Origin: G965267335 sp965267335
GTDB lineage: Bacteria; Bacteroidota; Bacteroidia; Cytophagales; JAAEPT01
Reading direction: 5' to 3'
Assembly: GCA_965267335.1 (NCBI GenBank)
Contig: OZ253953.1
Location: 3,534,001 to 3,598,000, forward strand
Length of the DNA stretch: 64,000 nucleotides
Shown: positions 47,954 through 56,456 of the stretch, piece after piece
Layout of the letters: every line of letters starts with the position of its first letter
Numbering within the stretch: the stretch's first letter is position 1
Position numbers and translations under genes: made by a program
Notes under the pieces: model-generated
Told to the model about the DNA's origin: nothing
Database searches by the model: none
Seen by the model: the letters and a program-made list of their open reading frames with translations, nothing else

Positions 47954-48930
47954 ACCCCGTCCGCGTAGTCATCTATTTCCGGTGCCTGAGTTCTTCCAAA
48001 GGGAACAAACCCCTGTTTATTACCGGCCACACACTGCACTGCATCTTCATACTTATTCAATCGATTATTGAGTTCATTGATGCCGTTGTATTCTTCGTAA
48101 TACACAACAGAAATCGGAGAAACCAGTTCATCATTTTTGGCAATAATCAAAAAACCATTGTCAAAATGCTCTACCCCATTCACCAAATAAATTGATTTGT
48201 TGTAATCGTAATTATTGGAATATCGACTATTCTGAATTACCCCTGAAAAAGATTCAATAGACCTGTAGAATTCATCAAATTTATACCCCGTAGGAACAAA
48301 CAACTTTGACACGTTTCGGCATCCCAGACCAAAATAAAGTAGTATATCCGTTCCCAAAGCCATTAGTTCTTCCTCTGACTCCCCCCCTGTCAACACCGCT
48401 ACGGACGTTCTGTTTTTACGAATGATATTCGGTACTTTTGAAAAGTATTGTTCGAAATACCTCGATGTATTGTTGCTACCGGTTGCTATAACCCCTGATA
48501 GGTTCGCAATATCAAGCTTATCTTTAATTTCAATTCTGTACTCCAAAGCCGGATAAAGGTCTATTAGCTTATGGATAATAAACTTCATGCATACGGTATC
48601 CTGTGAAGAAAGCTTTATCTCTGCCTTATATCCTGATAACAGTACACAAAGCAAATCATGAAAACCAACGGCCGGAATATTACCTGCCAAAACGAGACCG
48701 ACCGACTCTTCCTTAATTCCATCGTTGGGATAATCTTTGAGCCAGGAAGTCAATTTATCCTCTTCCAGCATATCCCCCAGAGCAGACAAGGACTTTATTA
48801 CATTATCTGCGGTAAACCATACATTCTCATTATGAACTGCTGCCAGTAAATCACCTTCTTTCAGGTTCCGTTCATCTCTCAAAAAGGCCCCGAGATCAAT
48901 AAAGGCCTTTGCAATATCTCTCCTATCCAT
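47911..48930 (-). CDS. LuxC-like acyl-CoA reductase
   Basis: This 339-residue protein has the LuxC-family NAD(P)-binding aldehyde dehydrogenase-like core (GLVLAGNIPAVGFHDLLCVLLSG in two blocks; VIATGSNNTSRYFEQYF). The nucleophile Cys region is GLGCRNVSKLFVP. It would reduce an activated fatty acyl group to aldehyde. No luxAB or luxD genes are nearby, so bioluminescence is not implied. Homologues are common single genes in Bacteroidota. Its last codons lie in the third copy of the intergenic triplication, so its C-terminus may have changed. Confidence 0.85.
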   Translation of the reverse strand: MDRRDIAKAFIDLGAFLRDERNLKEGDLLAAVHNENVWFTADNVIKSLSALGDMLEEDKLTSWLKDYPNDGIKEESVGLVLAGNIPAVGFHDLLCVLLSGYKAEIKLSSQDTVCMKFIIHKLIDLYPALEYRIEIKDKLDIANLSGVIATGSNNTSRYFEQYFSKVPNIIRKNRTSVAVLTGGESEEELMALGTDILLYFGLGCRNVSKLFVPTGYKFDEFYRSIESFSGVIQNSRYSNNYDYNKSIYLVNGVEHFDNGFLIIAKNDELVSPISVVYYEEYNGINELNNRLNKYEDAVQCVAGNKQGFVPFGRTQAPEIDDYADGVDTMGFLGSLNVKS

Positions 48931-48952
48931 TTTACAAAATTAGAATATAATG

Positions 48953-48983
48953 TTGGTGAAGAACATTTTGAGTACTAATTTTG
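48953..48983 (+). promoter_or_regulatory. Promoter of the ferredoxin gene
   Basis: TTG at 48953-48955, 20 bp of spacer, then TAATTTTG at 48976-48983. This fits the Bacteroidota sigma-ABfr consensus TTG-N19/20-TAnnTTTG. The ferredoxin ATG is 49 bp further downstream. This is the best promoter match in the window. Confidence 0.7.
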
Positions 48984-49031
48984 TTGTTCAATTCACAGAA
49001 TGGTGAATTTAAATTAAACTAAAATAAACTC

Positions 49032-49376
49032 ATGGCTATTATTATAACGGACGAATGTATTAACTGTGGAGCTTGTGAGCCAGAGTGCCCCAATACAGCC
49101 ATTTACGAAGGTGGTATAGAGTGGGCGTTTGCCGATGGTACTGACCTGAAAGAAATTGAGCTTGAGGATGGTTCATCAATGGATGCTTCAACAAAGCAGG
49201 AAGCAGTTTCTGACGAGTTTTATTATATCGTACCTACGAAATGTACTGAGTGTACCGGGTTTCATGAGGAACCTCAATGTGCAGCAGTATGTCCAGTAGA
49301 TTGCTGTGTGCCAGATCCCGATAACGAAGAAACAGAAGAAGAGTTAATTGCTAAGAAAGAGTGGATGCACCTCTAA
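49032..49376 (+). CDS. 2[4Fe-4S] ferredoxin
   Basis: This 114-residue soluble electron carrier has two cluster motifs: CINCGACEPECP (CxxCxxCxxxCP) and a second with a longer spacer, CTECTGFHEEPQCAAVCPVD. This is the Allochromatium-type dicluster ferredoxin pattern. It stands alone between the acyl-CoA reductase gene and pgk, with its own promoter and terminator. The redox partner is unknown. Confidence 0.93.
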   Translation: MAIIITDECINCGACEPECPNTAIYEGGIEWAFADGTDLKEIELEDGSSMDASTKQEAVSDEFYYIVPTKCTECTGFHEEPQCAAVCPVDCCVPDPDNEETEEELIAKKEWMHL

Positions 49377-49404
49377 TCAGGTGTTGATAAAAATCATAAA
49401 TCAA

Positions 49405-49437
49405 AGCCCGAAGTACTCAAGCTTCGGGTTTTTTTAT
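49405..49437 (+). terminator. Rho-independent terminator of the ferredoxin gene
   Basis: The arms 49407-49413 (CCCGAAG) and 49422-49428 (CTTCGGG) are followed by seven or more T. It lies 30 bp after the ferredoxin stop. Confidence 0.88.
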
Positions 49438-49450
49438 GCCTGAAATTTTC

Positions 49451-49458
49451 TATGTTTG
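49451..49458 (+). promoter_or_regulatory. Candidate pgk -7 box
   Basis: TATGTTTG matches TAnnTTTG exactly and lies 30 bp upstream of the pgk ATG, just after the ferredoxin terminator. No TTG is at the ideal -33 position. Confidence 0.55.
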
Positions 49459-49487
49459 TAATTCATTAAATTCCTAAAGTATTAAAG

Positions 49488-50690
49488 ATGAAAACTGTCG
49501 ATTCCTATAACTTCTCTGGCAAAAAAGCCATCGTCAGAGTTGATTTTAACGTCCCACTTAACGAAAATTTTGAAATCACTGACGAAACAAGAATTAAGGC
49601 TGTAATCCCTACAGTACAAAAAATCTTAAAGGATGGTGGTTCCGCGATATTAATGTCCCACCTGGGCAGACCAAAAGATGGCCCCGAAGAAAAGTTTTCA
49701 TTGAAGCATATCGTTAGCCGACTGTCAGAAGTATTCAATACGACCGTAAAATTTGCTGATGATTGTATCGGCCAAAGTGCAATTGATCAGGCGGCTAGCC
49801 TTCAGCCCGGAGAAATTTTACTCCTGGAAAATCTTAGATTTTATAAAGAAGAAACAAAAGGTGATGCCGACTTCGCAAAAAAACTAGCTGACCTGGGTGC
49901 TGACATCTATGTCAATGACGCATTTGGTACAGCCCACAGAGCACATGCCTCTACCGCAATTATTGCTCAATATTTCGAGGACAAGGCTTGTGGCTATGTA
50001 ATGCAGGCAGAACTTGAAAACGCGAACAAAATTCTTGAAAATGCCGACAGACCTTTTACTGCCGTAATGGGTGGCGCAAAAATTTCAGATAAAATATTGA
50101 TCATCGAAAAGCTATTGGATAAAGTAGACAACCTCATTCTTGGAGGAGGTATGACTTATACATTTACCAAAGCACTCGGTGGAGAAATTGGCCAATCTCT
50201 TCTTGAAGAAGATAAAATTGAGCTGGCTAAGGAATTGATGGAAAAAGCAAAAGCGAAAGGGGTTAACCTGGTACTTCCAGTTGATACCGTTATTGGTGAT
50301 GACTTTAGCAATGATGCTAACACTCAGATCGTGAAGAGAGGCGAGATACCTGCGGAGTGGGAAGGCCTTGATATCGGACCTGAAACAAGAGAGCTATTTG
50401 CTGGTATTGTAAGAGAATCCAAAACTATCCTTTGGAACGGGCCAATGGGAGTTTTCGAAATGGAAACTTTTGCTAAAGGGACGATCGCTATTGCAGAAGC
50501 AGTAAAAGACGCGACTCAAAACGGTGGCTTCTCATTAATCGGTGGAGGTGATTCTGCAGCAGCAATTAACAACCTTGGATTCGGTAATGATGTATCATAC
50601 GTATCTACTGGTGGTGGTGCTCTTCTGGAATACATGGAAGGAAAAACGCTTCCAGGTGTTGCTGCTCTTGAAGGACAGCCAGTGGCTTAA
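49488..50690 (+). CDS. pgk: Phosphoglycerate kinase
   Basis: This glycolytic enzyme makes ATP from 1,3-bisphosphoglycerate. It is 400 residues, the usual size. Conserved blocks are RVDFNVPLN, SHLGRPKDGP, LLLENLRFYKEE, DAFGTAHRAHAS, MGGAKISDKI, LGGGMTYTF, NGPMGVFE and GGGDSAAAI. It is a single gene with a promoter box upstream and a terminator downstream. Confidence 0.98.
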   Translation: MKTVDSYNFSGKKAIVRVDFNVPLNENFEITDETRIKAVIPTVQKILKDGGSAILMSHLGRPKDGPEEKFSLKHIVSRLSEVFNTTVKFADDCIGQSAIDQAASLQPGEILLLENLRFYKEETKGDADFAKKLADLGADIYVNDAFGTAHRAHASTAIIAQYFEDKACGYVMQAELENANKILENADRPFTAVMGGAKISDKILIIEKLLDKVDNLILGGGMTYTFTKALGGEIGQSLLEEDKIELAKELMEKAKAKGVNLVLPVDTVIGDDFSNDANTQIVKRGEIPAEWEGLDIGPETRELFAGIVRESKTILWNGPMGVFEMETFAKGTIAIAEAVKDATQNGGFSLIGGGDSAAAINNLGFGNDVSYVSTGGGALLEYMEGKTLPGVAALEGQPVA

Positions 50691-50716
50691 TAGAATTTTC
50701 AAGAACTTTATTACTG

Positions 50717-50753
50717 ACCGTCATTTGTGTTTACAGATGACGGTTTTTTTTTT
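50717..50753 (+). terminator. Rho-independent terminator of pgk
   Basis: The arms 50717-50724 and 50737-50744 form an 8-bp perfect stem with a 12-nt loop. A run of about ten T follows and reaches the convergent recQ stop codon. Confidence 0.88.
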
Positions 50754-52629
50754 AAACCTTGACTTTGATCACTTCTTCATCAATGGCATAATATCCTTCA
50801 TCTACCATCCTCCTCAATACGGCTATTACTTCATCACTAGAAAACCCGGGTATTTCTTGAATTAAGTCTGATAACAGCATTTGATCTTTGGCAACCAGTA
50901 TGATTTGCTTCCGTATTTCGCTTGACTGATCTTTTCTCTTCAAGCAAACATCACATTTCCCACAATTATCCAGGTCTTCCCCAAAATAGAGTGAAATATG
51001 AGCCATACGGCATAACGCTTTGTTCTCAGCGTATTCGATCATACTTTTCACTCTCTTTTCTTCGATCCTTTTTCTTTTTTTCAAGTCATCAGAATCGATT
51101 TGGAGTGAACCAGTATCGACCCTCGGTATCAAAAAAGTTATCTGAGGAAGTTCATTCCTTTGTATGTAGGTCAGCACACCAAGTTTATGCAGAGCGATTA
51201 AGTGTTTAGTCAGAACTGCCACTTCGATTGAGAGCGTTTTAGCAATTTTTTCTTCCGAAATCCTCACAAAGTCCGAATATAACTCCCCCCCATAGCTTCT
51301 TAGGATCATTTTAATCAATCCGTCATATTGAGGATTGGCTACCTGAAATTTGTACATTTCTTTGTTTTCAAGCAGCATGTGTAATTTGGAAGGATTGGAA
51401 AATTCCTCGCTCAATTGCAATATCCCGGAACGCTGTAAAATTTTTAGTATTTGATAAGTCTTTAGGACATCCAGTTCGTATCGTTTGGAGAAGTCTTCAA
51501 TAATGAAATCAAAGCTCTGAAGGTAACCTGCACCAACGGCCACCTGATAATAGTTGGCTAAGGACTGATATACTCTTTTAATTTCATCAATACTGGGATA
51601 AGAAAGCTTTGTATGAATATTCAACCGATCGATATCGTTTTGATCATACAACAAAACGGCATAGGATTTCTTACCATCTCTACCTGCCCTACCCGCTTCC
51701 TGATAATAGGCTTCAATACTTGAGGGTAAGTCATAATGTATCACCGACCTCACATCAGGCTTGTCAATACCCATCCCAAATGCATTAGTAGCCACAATAA
51801 CCCTAACACGTCCTTCGGTCCAAAGTTGTTGTCTTTGCTCTCTGTCCTTTTGCGTCAGTCCGGCATGATAGTAATCTGCGGATACACCTTTTTGTAAAAA
51901 CCGTTGAGTGATGTCTTTCACTTTTTTTCGGGTACTGGCGTATACAATGGCCGTCCCAGGAACTTTATTAATAATTTCCATCAACCTGAGTTCCTTGTTT
52001 TCAGGAGAAAAGACCGAATAAGAAATATTATCCCGGGCAAAGGTCGAAACGAAAACTTCTGGTTCTTTCAGTTCCAGTCTCTTAACAATATCTTTTTTAA
52101 CTTTTTCCGTAGCGCTTGCGGTAAATGCCACGCACGGCACATTCTCGAGTTGTTTTCGGAAGACCCCGATTTCAAGATAAGGTGGACGAAAGTCATAGCC
52201 CCACTGGGAAATACAATGAGCCTCATCTATAGCCAACAGATTGATATTCATTCTGGACGCTCTTTCCTGGAAAATCTCCGTTTTTAAACGTTCAGGCGAC
52301 AGATATAAGAACTTAACATCTCCGTAAATACAATTATCAAGAGTAATATCGATCTCCTTCTTGCTTAAACCAGAATGGATTGCCACCGCATTAATCCCTC
52401 TGCTTTTCAGATTTTTCACCTGATCCTGCATCAAAGAGACCAATGGACTCACCACTATGGCCAGTCCCTCTTTCATCATAACTGGTACTTGAAAGCAAAT
52501 TGACTTACCTGCGCCAGTTGGCAATATGGCAAGCACATCCCTTCCTCCAAGGATTTCAGTGATGATATCCTCCTGAAGAGGGCGAAATTCAGCATAACCC
52601 CAATATTTTTTAAGTACTTCTTTTGGCAC
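50752..52629 (-). CDS. recQ: RecQ-type ATP-dependent DNA helicase
   Basis: This is a 3'-5' DNA helicase in recombinational repair. It is 625 residues. The motifs are motif 0 FRPLQEDII, Walker A LPTGAGKSICFQ, DEAH-box DEAHCISQWGYDFRP, TATA..K region FTASATEKV, and motif VI QEAGRAGRDG. The RecQ-Ct zinc site is seen as C..(CRMAHIS)...CGKCDVC. A winged helix lies between, and there is no HRDC domain; the C-terminal segment is a short helical one (LLSDLIQEIPGFSSDEVIAV). Bacteroidota often have two RecQ paralogues, so the symbol is generic. Confidence 0.93.
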   Translation of the reverse strand: MPKEVLKKYWGYAEFRPLQEDIITEILGGRDVLAILPTGAGKSICFQVPVMMKEGLAIVVSPLVSLMQDQVKNLKSRGINAVAIHSGLSKKEIDITLDNCIYGDVKFLYLSPERLKTEIFQERASRMNINLLAIDEAHCISQWGYDFRPPYLEIGVFRKQLENVPCVAFTASATEKVKKDIVKRLELKEPEVFVSTFARDNISYSVFSPENKELRLMEIINKVPGTAIVYASTRKKVKDITQRFLQKGVSADYYHAGLTQKDREQRQQLWTEGRVRVIVATNAFGMGIDKPDVRSVIHYDLPSSIEAYYQEAGRAGRDGKKSYAVLLYDQNDIDRLNIHTKLSYPSIDEIKRVYQSLANYYQVAVGAGYLQSFDFIIEDFSKRYELDVLKTYQILKILQRSGILQLSEEFSNPSKLHMLLENKEMYKFQVANPQYDGLIKMILRSYGGELYSDFVRISEEKIAKTLSIEVAVLTKHLIALHKLGVLTYIQRNELPQITFLIPRVDTGSLQIDSDDLKKRKRIEEKRVKSMIEYAENKALCRMAHISLYFGEDLDNCGKCDVCLKRKDQSSEIRKQIILVAKDQMLLSDLIQEIPGFSSDEVIAVLRRMVDEGYYAIDEEVIKVKV

Positions 52630-52730
52630 TAATTTTAATTATATTCGTATTCAATGCGTTGAGTAAAGCCAATACCTGTCATTATCAGATTACAATTTAT
52701 ATGAATTCCAACTAAGAATAAACAATTACT

Positions 52731-53288
52731 ATGGCTCGTACACCTTCAAATATGATTCCTCTCGGTTCAACTGCTCCGGATTTCAATTTACCTGATACCA
52801 TTAGCGGAAAAAATCTATCCCTTCAGGACCTAAAATCAGATAAAGCCACGGTCATTATGTTTATCTGTAACCATTGTCCTTTTGTAATTCACTTGCATGA
52901 AGGGCTTCAAAAATTCACTAAGGAATACCTTGAAAAAGGCGTATCTATCATAGCAATCAGCGCCAATGATGTAGAAAATTATCCTGCTGATTCACCTGAA
53001 AAGATGAAAGAGCTTTTTGAAAAATTGGGATTTAATTTTCCTTACCTGTATGACGAGACACAAGAGACAGCAAAAGCTTATGATGCAGCCTGCACTCCAG
53101 ACTTCTATGTCTATGATAAAGATTTAAAACTTGCTTACAGAGGACAGTTTGATAGCTCCAGGCCTCAAACGGACATACCGGTTACCGGAAAAGATATTAG
53201 AAAAGCCTTAGATGAAATTCTAGAGGGAAAAGCAGTCTCTGGAGAACAATTACCGAGTCTGGGATGCAATATAAAATGGAAAAATTAA
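52731..53288 (+). CDS. Thioredoxin-fold (peroxiredoxin-like) protein
   Basis: This 185-residue protein has the AhpC/TSA-thioredoxin fold. The active-site region FICNHCPFVIHLHEGL carries a C-N-H-C pair. It has no signal peptide, so it is cytoplasmic. The family is widespread as 'thioredoxin family protein' and probably acts as a thiol peroxidase or reductase; the substrate is unknown. Its stop overlaps the end of the convergent ABC gene by four bases. Confidence 0.88.
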   Translation: MARTPSNMIPLGSTAPDFNLPDTISGKNLSLQDLKSDKATVIMFICNHCPFVIHLHEGLQKFTKEYLEKGVSIIAISANDVENYPADSPEKMKELFEKLGFNFPYLYDETQETAKAYDAACTPDFYVYDKDLKLAYRGQFDSSRPQTDIPVTGKDIRKALDEILEGKAVSGEQLPSLGCNIKWKN

Positions 53289-53965
53289 GAGCTCGCCTGC
53301 TCTACATGATTGATAATCTGGCCATCCCGCATTTCAAACTTAACATCTGTTAGATCGGCCAGACCATTATTATGGGTTACTATTACAAAGGTCTGATTGA
53401 ACTCATCTCGAAGTCTAAAGAAAAGTGAGTGTAATTCATCCGCATTCTTAGAGTCAAGATTACCGCTAGGTTCATCAGCAAATACAATTGCCGGCTCATT
53501 CATAAGCGCCCGTGCTACGGCTGCTCGTTGCTGTTCACCTCCGGACATTTCATTGGGCTTGTGATTTATCCTGTGCTCCAAACCAAGTACTTCAAGAAGA
53601 TGGAGCGCACGGTCTTTTACCTCATTATCCCTTCTTTTACCTAAATAACCAGGTATGGCAACGTTTTCCAAGGCAGTAAACTCCGGAAGTAAATTATGAA
53701 ACTGAAATACAAAACCAATTTGGTCATTGCGAAATGCAGCTAATCTCCCACCGGACAACTGATTGATATTGGTACCATTGATTACTACCTGTCCTGAATC
53801 AGGCAAGTCCAGTGAACCTAAGATATGCAGCAATGTACTTTTTCCTGCACCTGATGCACCTACAATAGAAACCACCTTACCCTCGCTGATCGAGATATCA
53901 ACCCCACGTAAGACCTCAAGGTCTCCATATTTTTTAACAATTCCAGATGCCTCTAATAGTGCCAT
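53285..53965 (-). CDS. LolD/MacB-like ABC transporter ATP-binding protein
   Basis: This ATPase has 226 residues if started at ATG 53965 (MALLEASGIVKKYGDLEVL). The longer frame from 54049 would add 28 residues without homology, so I prefer 53965. Motifs are Walker A GASGAGKSTLL, Q-loop FVFQFHNLLPEFTALENV, signature MSGGEQQRAAVARAL, Walker B VFADEPSGNLD and H-loop IVTHN. The LLPEFTALENV segment is typical of LolD. No LolC/E permease gene is adjacent, so the permease is encoded elsewhere. It diverges from sucC. Confidence 0.9.
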   Translation of the reverse strand: MALLEASGIVKKYGDLEVLRGVDISISEGKVVSIVGASGAGKSTLLHILGSLDLPDSGQVVINGTNINQLSGGRLAAFRNDQIGFVFQFHNLLPEFTALENVAIPGYLGKRRDNEVKDRALHLLEVLGLEHRINHKPNEMSGGEQQRAAVARALMNEPAIVFADEPSGNLDSKNADELHSLFFRLRDEFNQTFVIVTHNNGLADLTDVKFEMRDGQIINHVEQASS

Positions 53966-54083
53966 GCACAGCAAATATAAGATACTTCGCGTAGCACAGA
54001 AAGAAGTATTTGTAATGAAGCTAAATTCCGTCTTGAAATACTTAGACAAATCAGTTACTTTCGTATTCTTAAATTACTTCATT

Positions 54084-55274
54084 ATGAATATACACGAATA
54101 TCAGGCAAAAGAATTGTTAGCTCAGTATGGAGTCCCTGTTCCAGGTGGAATAGTTGCTGAAACTCCAGAAGAAGCAGTAGAAGCTGCAAAAAAATTACAA
54201 GCTGAAAAAGGTAGTAACCTGTGGGTCGTAAAAGCCCAGATTCATGCCGGAGGACGTGGTAAAGGAGGCGGTGTGAAGATCGCTAAAAGCCTTGATGAAG
54301 TAAAAGAGCACGCATCCAACATCATTGGGATGACATTAGTAACACCACAAACAGGACCAGAAGGAAAATTAGTATCTAAAGTATTAATTGCTCCGGATGT
54401 ATTTTATCCTGGAGAATCAGAACCATCTGAATTATATATCAGTATTCTGCTAGACAGAGCAACCAGCCAGAACATCATCATGGCCAGTACTGAAGGTGGA
54501 ATGGATATCGAAGAAGTTGCCGAAAAAACTCCTGAAAAGATCGTAAAAGAATGGATTGATCCGGCAGCTGGACTTCAGGGTTTTCAGGCAAGAAAAATTG
54601 CCTTTGGCCTTGGGTTATCAGGAGATTCATTCAAAAACATGGTGAAGTTCCTGTACGCATTGTATAGAGCCTATGAAGAAATGGATTGCTCAATGCTTGA
54701 AATCAATCCTGCCCTAAAAACTTCAGACAACTTAATTCTTGCGGTTGATGCCAAAGTAAATCTTGACGACAACGCCTTATTCCGTCATAAAGATTATCCT
54801 GAGCTTCGCGATGAATCAGAGGAAGATCCTGCAGAAGTGGAAGCTTCTAAGTCAGGCCTGAACTACGTAAAGCTTGATGGCAACGTAGGATGTATGGTAA
54901 ACGGTGCCGGACTTGCTATGGCCACAATGGATATGATCAAATTATCAGGTGGAGAGCCAGCTAACTTCCTTGATGTAGGAGGTGGAGCGAACGCTCAGAC
55001 GGTAGAACAGGGATTCAGAATTATATTGAAAGATCCAAAAGTTGAAGCAATCTTGATCAACATTTTCGGTGGTATTGTAAGATGTGACCGAGTGGCCAAC
55101 GGTGTTGTGGAAGCCTATAAATCTATCGGTGAAATACCAGTACCTATTATTGTAAGGCTTCAGGGAACAAATGCAGAAGAAGGTGCCAAGATCATTGAAG
55201 AATCAGGGCTTAATGTTACTTCTGCTGTTGTGTTGAAAGACGCTGCTCAGCGGGTGAAGGAAGCATTGAATTAA
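54084..55274 (+). CDS. sucC: Succinyl-CoA ligase [ADP-forming] subunit beta
   Basis: This TCA-cycle enzyme subunit binds nucleotide and pairs with SucD. It is 396 residues when started at ATG 54084 (MNIHEYQAKELLAQYG), the conserved N-terminus; the frame is open 107 codons further upstream but that part is not homologous. It has an ATP-grasp region (KAQIHAGGRGKGGGVK), CSMLEINPAL, GNVGCMVNGAGLAMATMD and a C-terminal CoA-ligase domain (NIFGGIVRCDRVANG). sucD is not adjacent; in Bacteroidota it is often elsewhere. Confidence 0.96.
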   Translation: MNIHEYQAKELLAQYGVPVPGGIVAETPEEAVEAAKKLQAEKGSNLWVVKAQIHAGGRGKGGGVKIAKSLDEVKEHASNIIGMTLVTPQTGPEGKLVSKVLIAPDVFYPGESEPSELYISILLDRATSQNIIMASTEGGMDIEEVAEKTPEKIVKEWIDPAAGLQGFQARKIAFGLGLSGDSFKNMVKFLYALYRAYEEMDCSMLEINPALKTSDNLILAVDAKVNLDDNALFRHKDYPELRDESEEDPAEVEASKSGLNYVKLDGNVGCMVNGAGLAMATMDMIKLSGGEPANFLDVGGGANAQTVEQGFRIILKDPKVEAILINIFGGIVRCDRVANGVVEAYKSIGEIPVPIIVRLQGTNAEEGAKIIEESGLNVTSAVVLKDAAQRVKEALN

Positions 55275-55306
55275 TTAAGTCTTCCGCGATATTAAAAATC
55301 TTATTT

Positions 55307-55424
55307 GGCTCCGTACCTGCCTGCCGGACAGGCTGGGCTCAACTGAATAGAGTATCGGACCTACCTTGTCGGCAGGCAGGTTTCGGCTCCGAGGGTTGCA
55401 GGCCTATCTACACACACATAGATT
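55307..55424 (+). pseudogene. tRNA-Arg copy interrupted by 21-bp palindromic inserts
   Basis: Three blocks (55307-55315, 55337-55359, 55381-55398) are identical and in the same order as the first 50 bases of the intact tRNA-Arg at 55542. The first two junctions carry 21-bp inserts: 55316-55336 and 55360-55380. The second insert is an imperfect reverse complement of the first (15 of 21 positions), and the first can form a hairpin (CCTGCCTG / CAGGCTGG). After 55398 the sequence diverges. It resembles a T-arm (GCAGG ... CCTGC) with a further 21-base insertion starting CCTATC at 55403. It is not a functional tRNA. Confidence 0.75.
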
Positions 55425-55541
55425 TAAACCCTGCTGTGGTAACCAAGAGTCAAAATACTTAAAAGTCGATATCCTATTCCTTAAAAACACTAATCGTTGA
55501 TTGTTGATTACATCATATACATTATATTTGCAACCAAATTT

Positions 55542-55615
55542 GGCTCCGTAGCTCAACTGAATAGAGTATCGGATTTCGGCTCCGAGGGTTGGGGGTTTGA
55601 ATCCCTCCGGGGTCA
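55542..55615 (+). tRNA. tRNA-Arg (anticodon TCG)
   Basis: It folds as a full cloverleaf. The acceptor is GGCTCCG / CGGGGTC with two G-T pairs, the discriminator is A, and CCA is not encoded. The anticodon stem TCGGA/TCCGA encloses the loop TTTCGGC, giving anticodon TCG. The T arm is GGGGG/CCCTC around TTTGAAT. A strong terminator follows at once. Confidence 0.9.
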
Positions 55616-55624
55616 CTAAAAGCA

Positions 55625-55653
55625 AAAGCTTACCTACATAGGTAAGCTTTTTT
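55625..55653 (+). terminator. Rho-independent terminator of tRNA-Arg
   Basis: The arms 55625-55635 and 55640-55650 form an 11-bp perfect stem with a 4-nt loop, followed by six T. It lies 10 bp after the tRNA and just before the GIY-YIG start. Confidence 0.92.
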
Positions 55654-55658
55654 GGGTT

Positions 55659-55895
55659 ATGCATTATGTTTATATCTTATATAGTCCTGAATTCAATCGT
55701 TTGTATATCGGAATGACAACAAACCTCGAAAAAAGGTTAAATCAGCACAATGCCGGTTATAACAAATCGACTAAACCATATCTTCCTTGGTCATTAATAT
55801 ATTCGGAACAACTAGAAACCAGGACCTATAACTCAACCTCATGCCTTCTAAAGTTACTTACGGTAAAGGATTATTTCTTAATACTCAGCTTCTGA
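55659..55895 (+). CDS. GIY-YIG endonuclease domain protein, probably truncated
   Basis: This 78-residue protein has a clear GIY-YIG start: YVYILYSPEFNRLYIGMT, then KRLNQHNAGYNKSTKPYLPWSLIYSEQLETRT. Family members normally continue with a helix carrying a catalytic Glu (AxxxExxLK). Here the reading changes after ETRT to YNSTSCLLKLLTV, which is unrelated. The downstream membrane-protein gene starts inside this tail at 55841. The gene therefore looks cut off by a deletion or frameshift. It directly follows the tRNA terminator, a location known for small GIY-YIG genes in this phylum. Confidence 0.7.
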   Translation: MHYVYILYSPEFNRLYIGMTTNLEKRLNQHNAGYNKSTKPYLPWSLIYSEQLETRTYNSTSCLLKLLTVKDYFLILSF

Positions 55896-56326
55896 TCTTC
55901 TCTGCTATGCTGCTGATTTGGGGAATACCCTTATCAACTATGAATTTGAATACGTATAGTCAAGTCTTGGAAATAGCCCTGATTTTGGTTTGGATCACAC
56001 TGATTCTAATGTTTAAAGGAGTGGTTATTGATTATGACAAACGGAAATTTCGATCTTATCTCACTGTTTTGGGATTTCGAATAGGTAAGTGGAGAGATGC
56101 AAGTCAATTTCAATTCTATAAAATCAAAAGAAACATAAATGAAAATTCGATTACCAGCAGACCTGGAACGCATTACTATACTTCAAAAGTTACTTACCTA
56201 TACATTTATGACAGCACTAACAAAAGAGAAATATTACTCTTAAAAGGTAAACTACCTGAATTGCAAAAACTAGTCAAAGAACTCAACGCGAAACTTGGGA
56301 TAAAAAAAGCTAAGAGAAGTTTATAA
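55841..56326 (+). CDS. Two-helix membrane protein of unknown function
   Basis: This 161-residue protein has two predicted helices at about residues 13-33 and 41-60, followed by a cytoplasmic domain. The domain (GVVIDYDKRKFRSYLTVLGFRIGKWRD) resembles the PH-like beta domains of small Bacteroidota membrane proteins. No named family is recognised. Its start overlaps the 3' end of the GIY-YIG frame by 55 bases, which suggests the GIY-YIG gene has been joined to it by a rearrangement. Confidence 0.7.
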   Translation: MPSKVTYGKGLFLNTQLLIFSAMLLIWGIPLSTMNLNTYSQVLEIALILVWITLILMFKGVVIDYDKRKFRSYLTVLGFRIGKWRDASQFQFYKIKRNINENSITSRPGTHYYTSKVTYLYIYDSTNKREILLLKGKLPELQKLVKELNAKLGIKKAKRSL

Positions 56327-56456
56327 AGCTTGATTCATCGTCAAAATCAGTAATTAGTTTGTGAGGTATACAACAACTTTTGATATCTGCCGGACTATGA
56401 TTAACTTCAATAGACTTTGATGAGCTCATTGCGCTTTACTTCTCTATAAACTATAG

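Noticed and set aside
47911..48930. Bioluminescence (lux) locus from the LuxC-like protein
   Set aside because: No luciferase, LuxD or LuxE genes are nearby, and single LuxC-family reductases are common without light production.
53966..54049. 28-codon N-terminal extension of the LolD-like ATPase
   Set aside because: It is not part of the ABC fold, and ATG 53965 places the first beta strand correctly.
53763..54083. 107-codon N-terminal extension of sucC
   Set aside because: It overlaps the divergent ABC ATPase gene and lacks homology; SucC proteins begin at MNIHEYQAKELL.
55404..55664. 86-residue minus-strand ORF over the tRNA region
   Set aside because: It covers the intact tRNA-Arg, its terminator and the interrupted copy; it is a by-product of RNA gene sequence.
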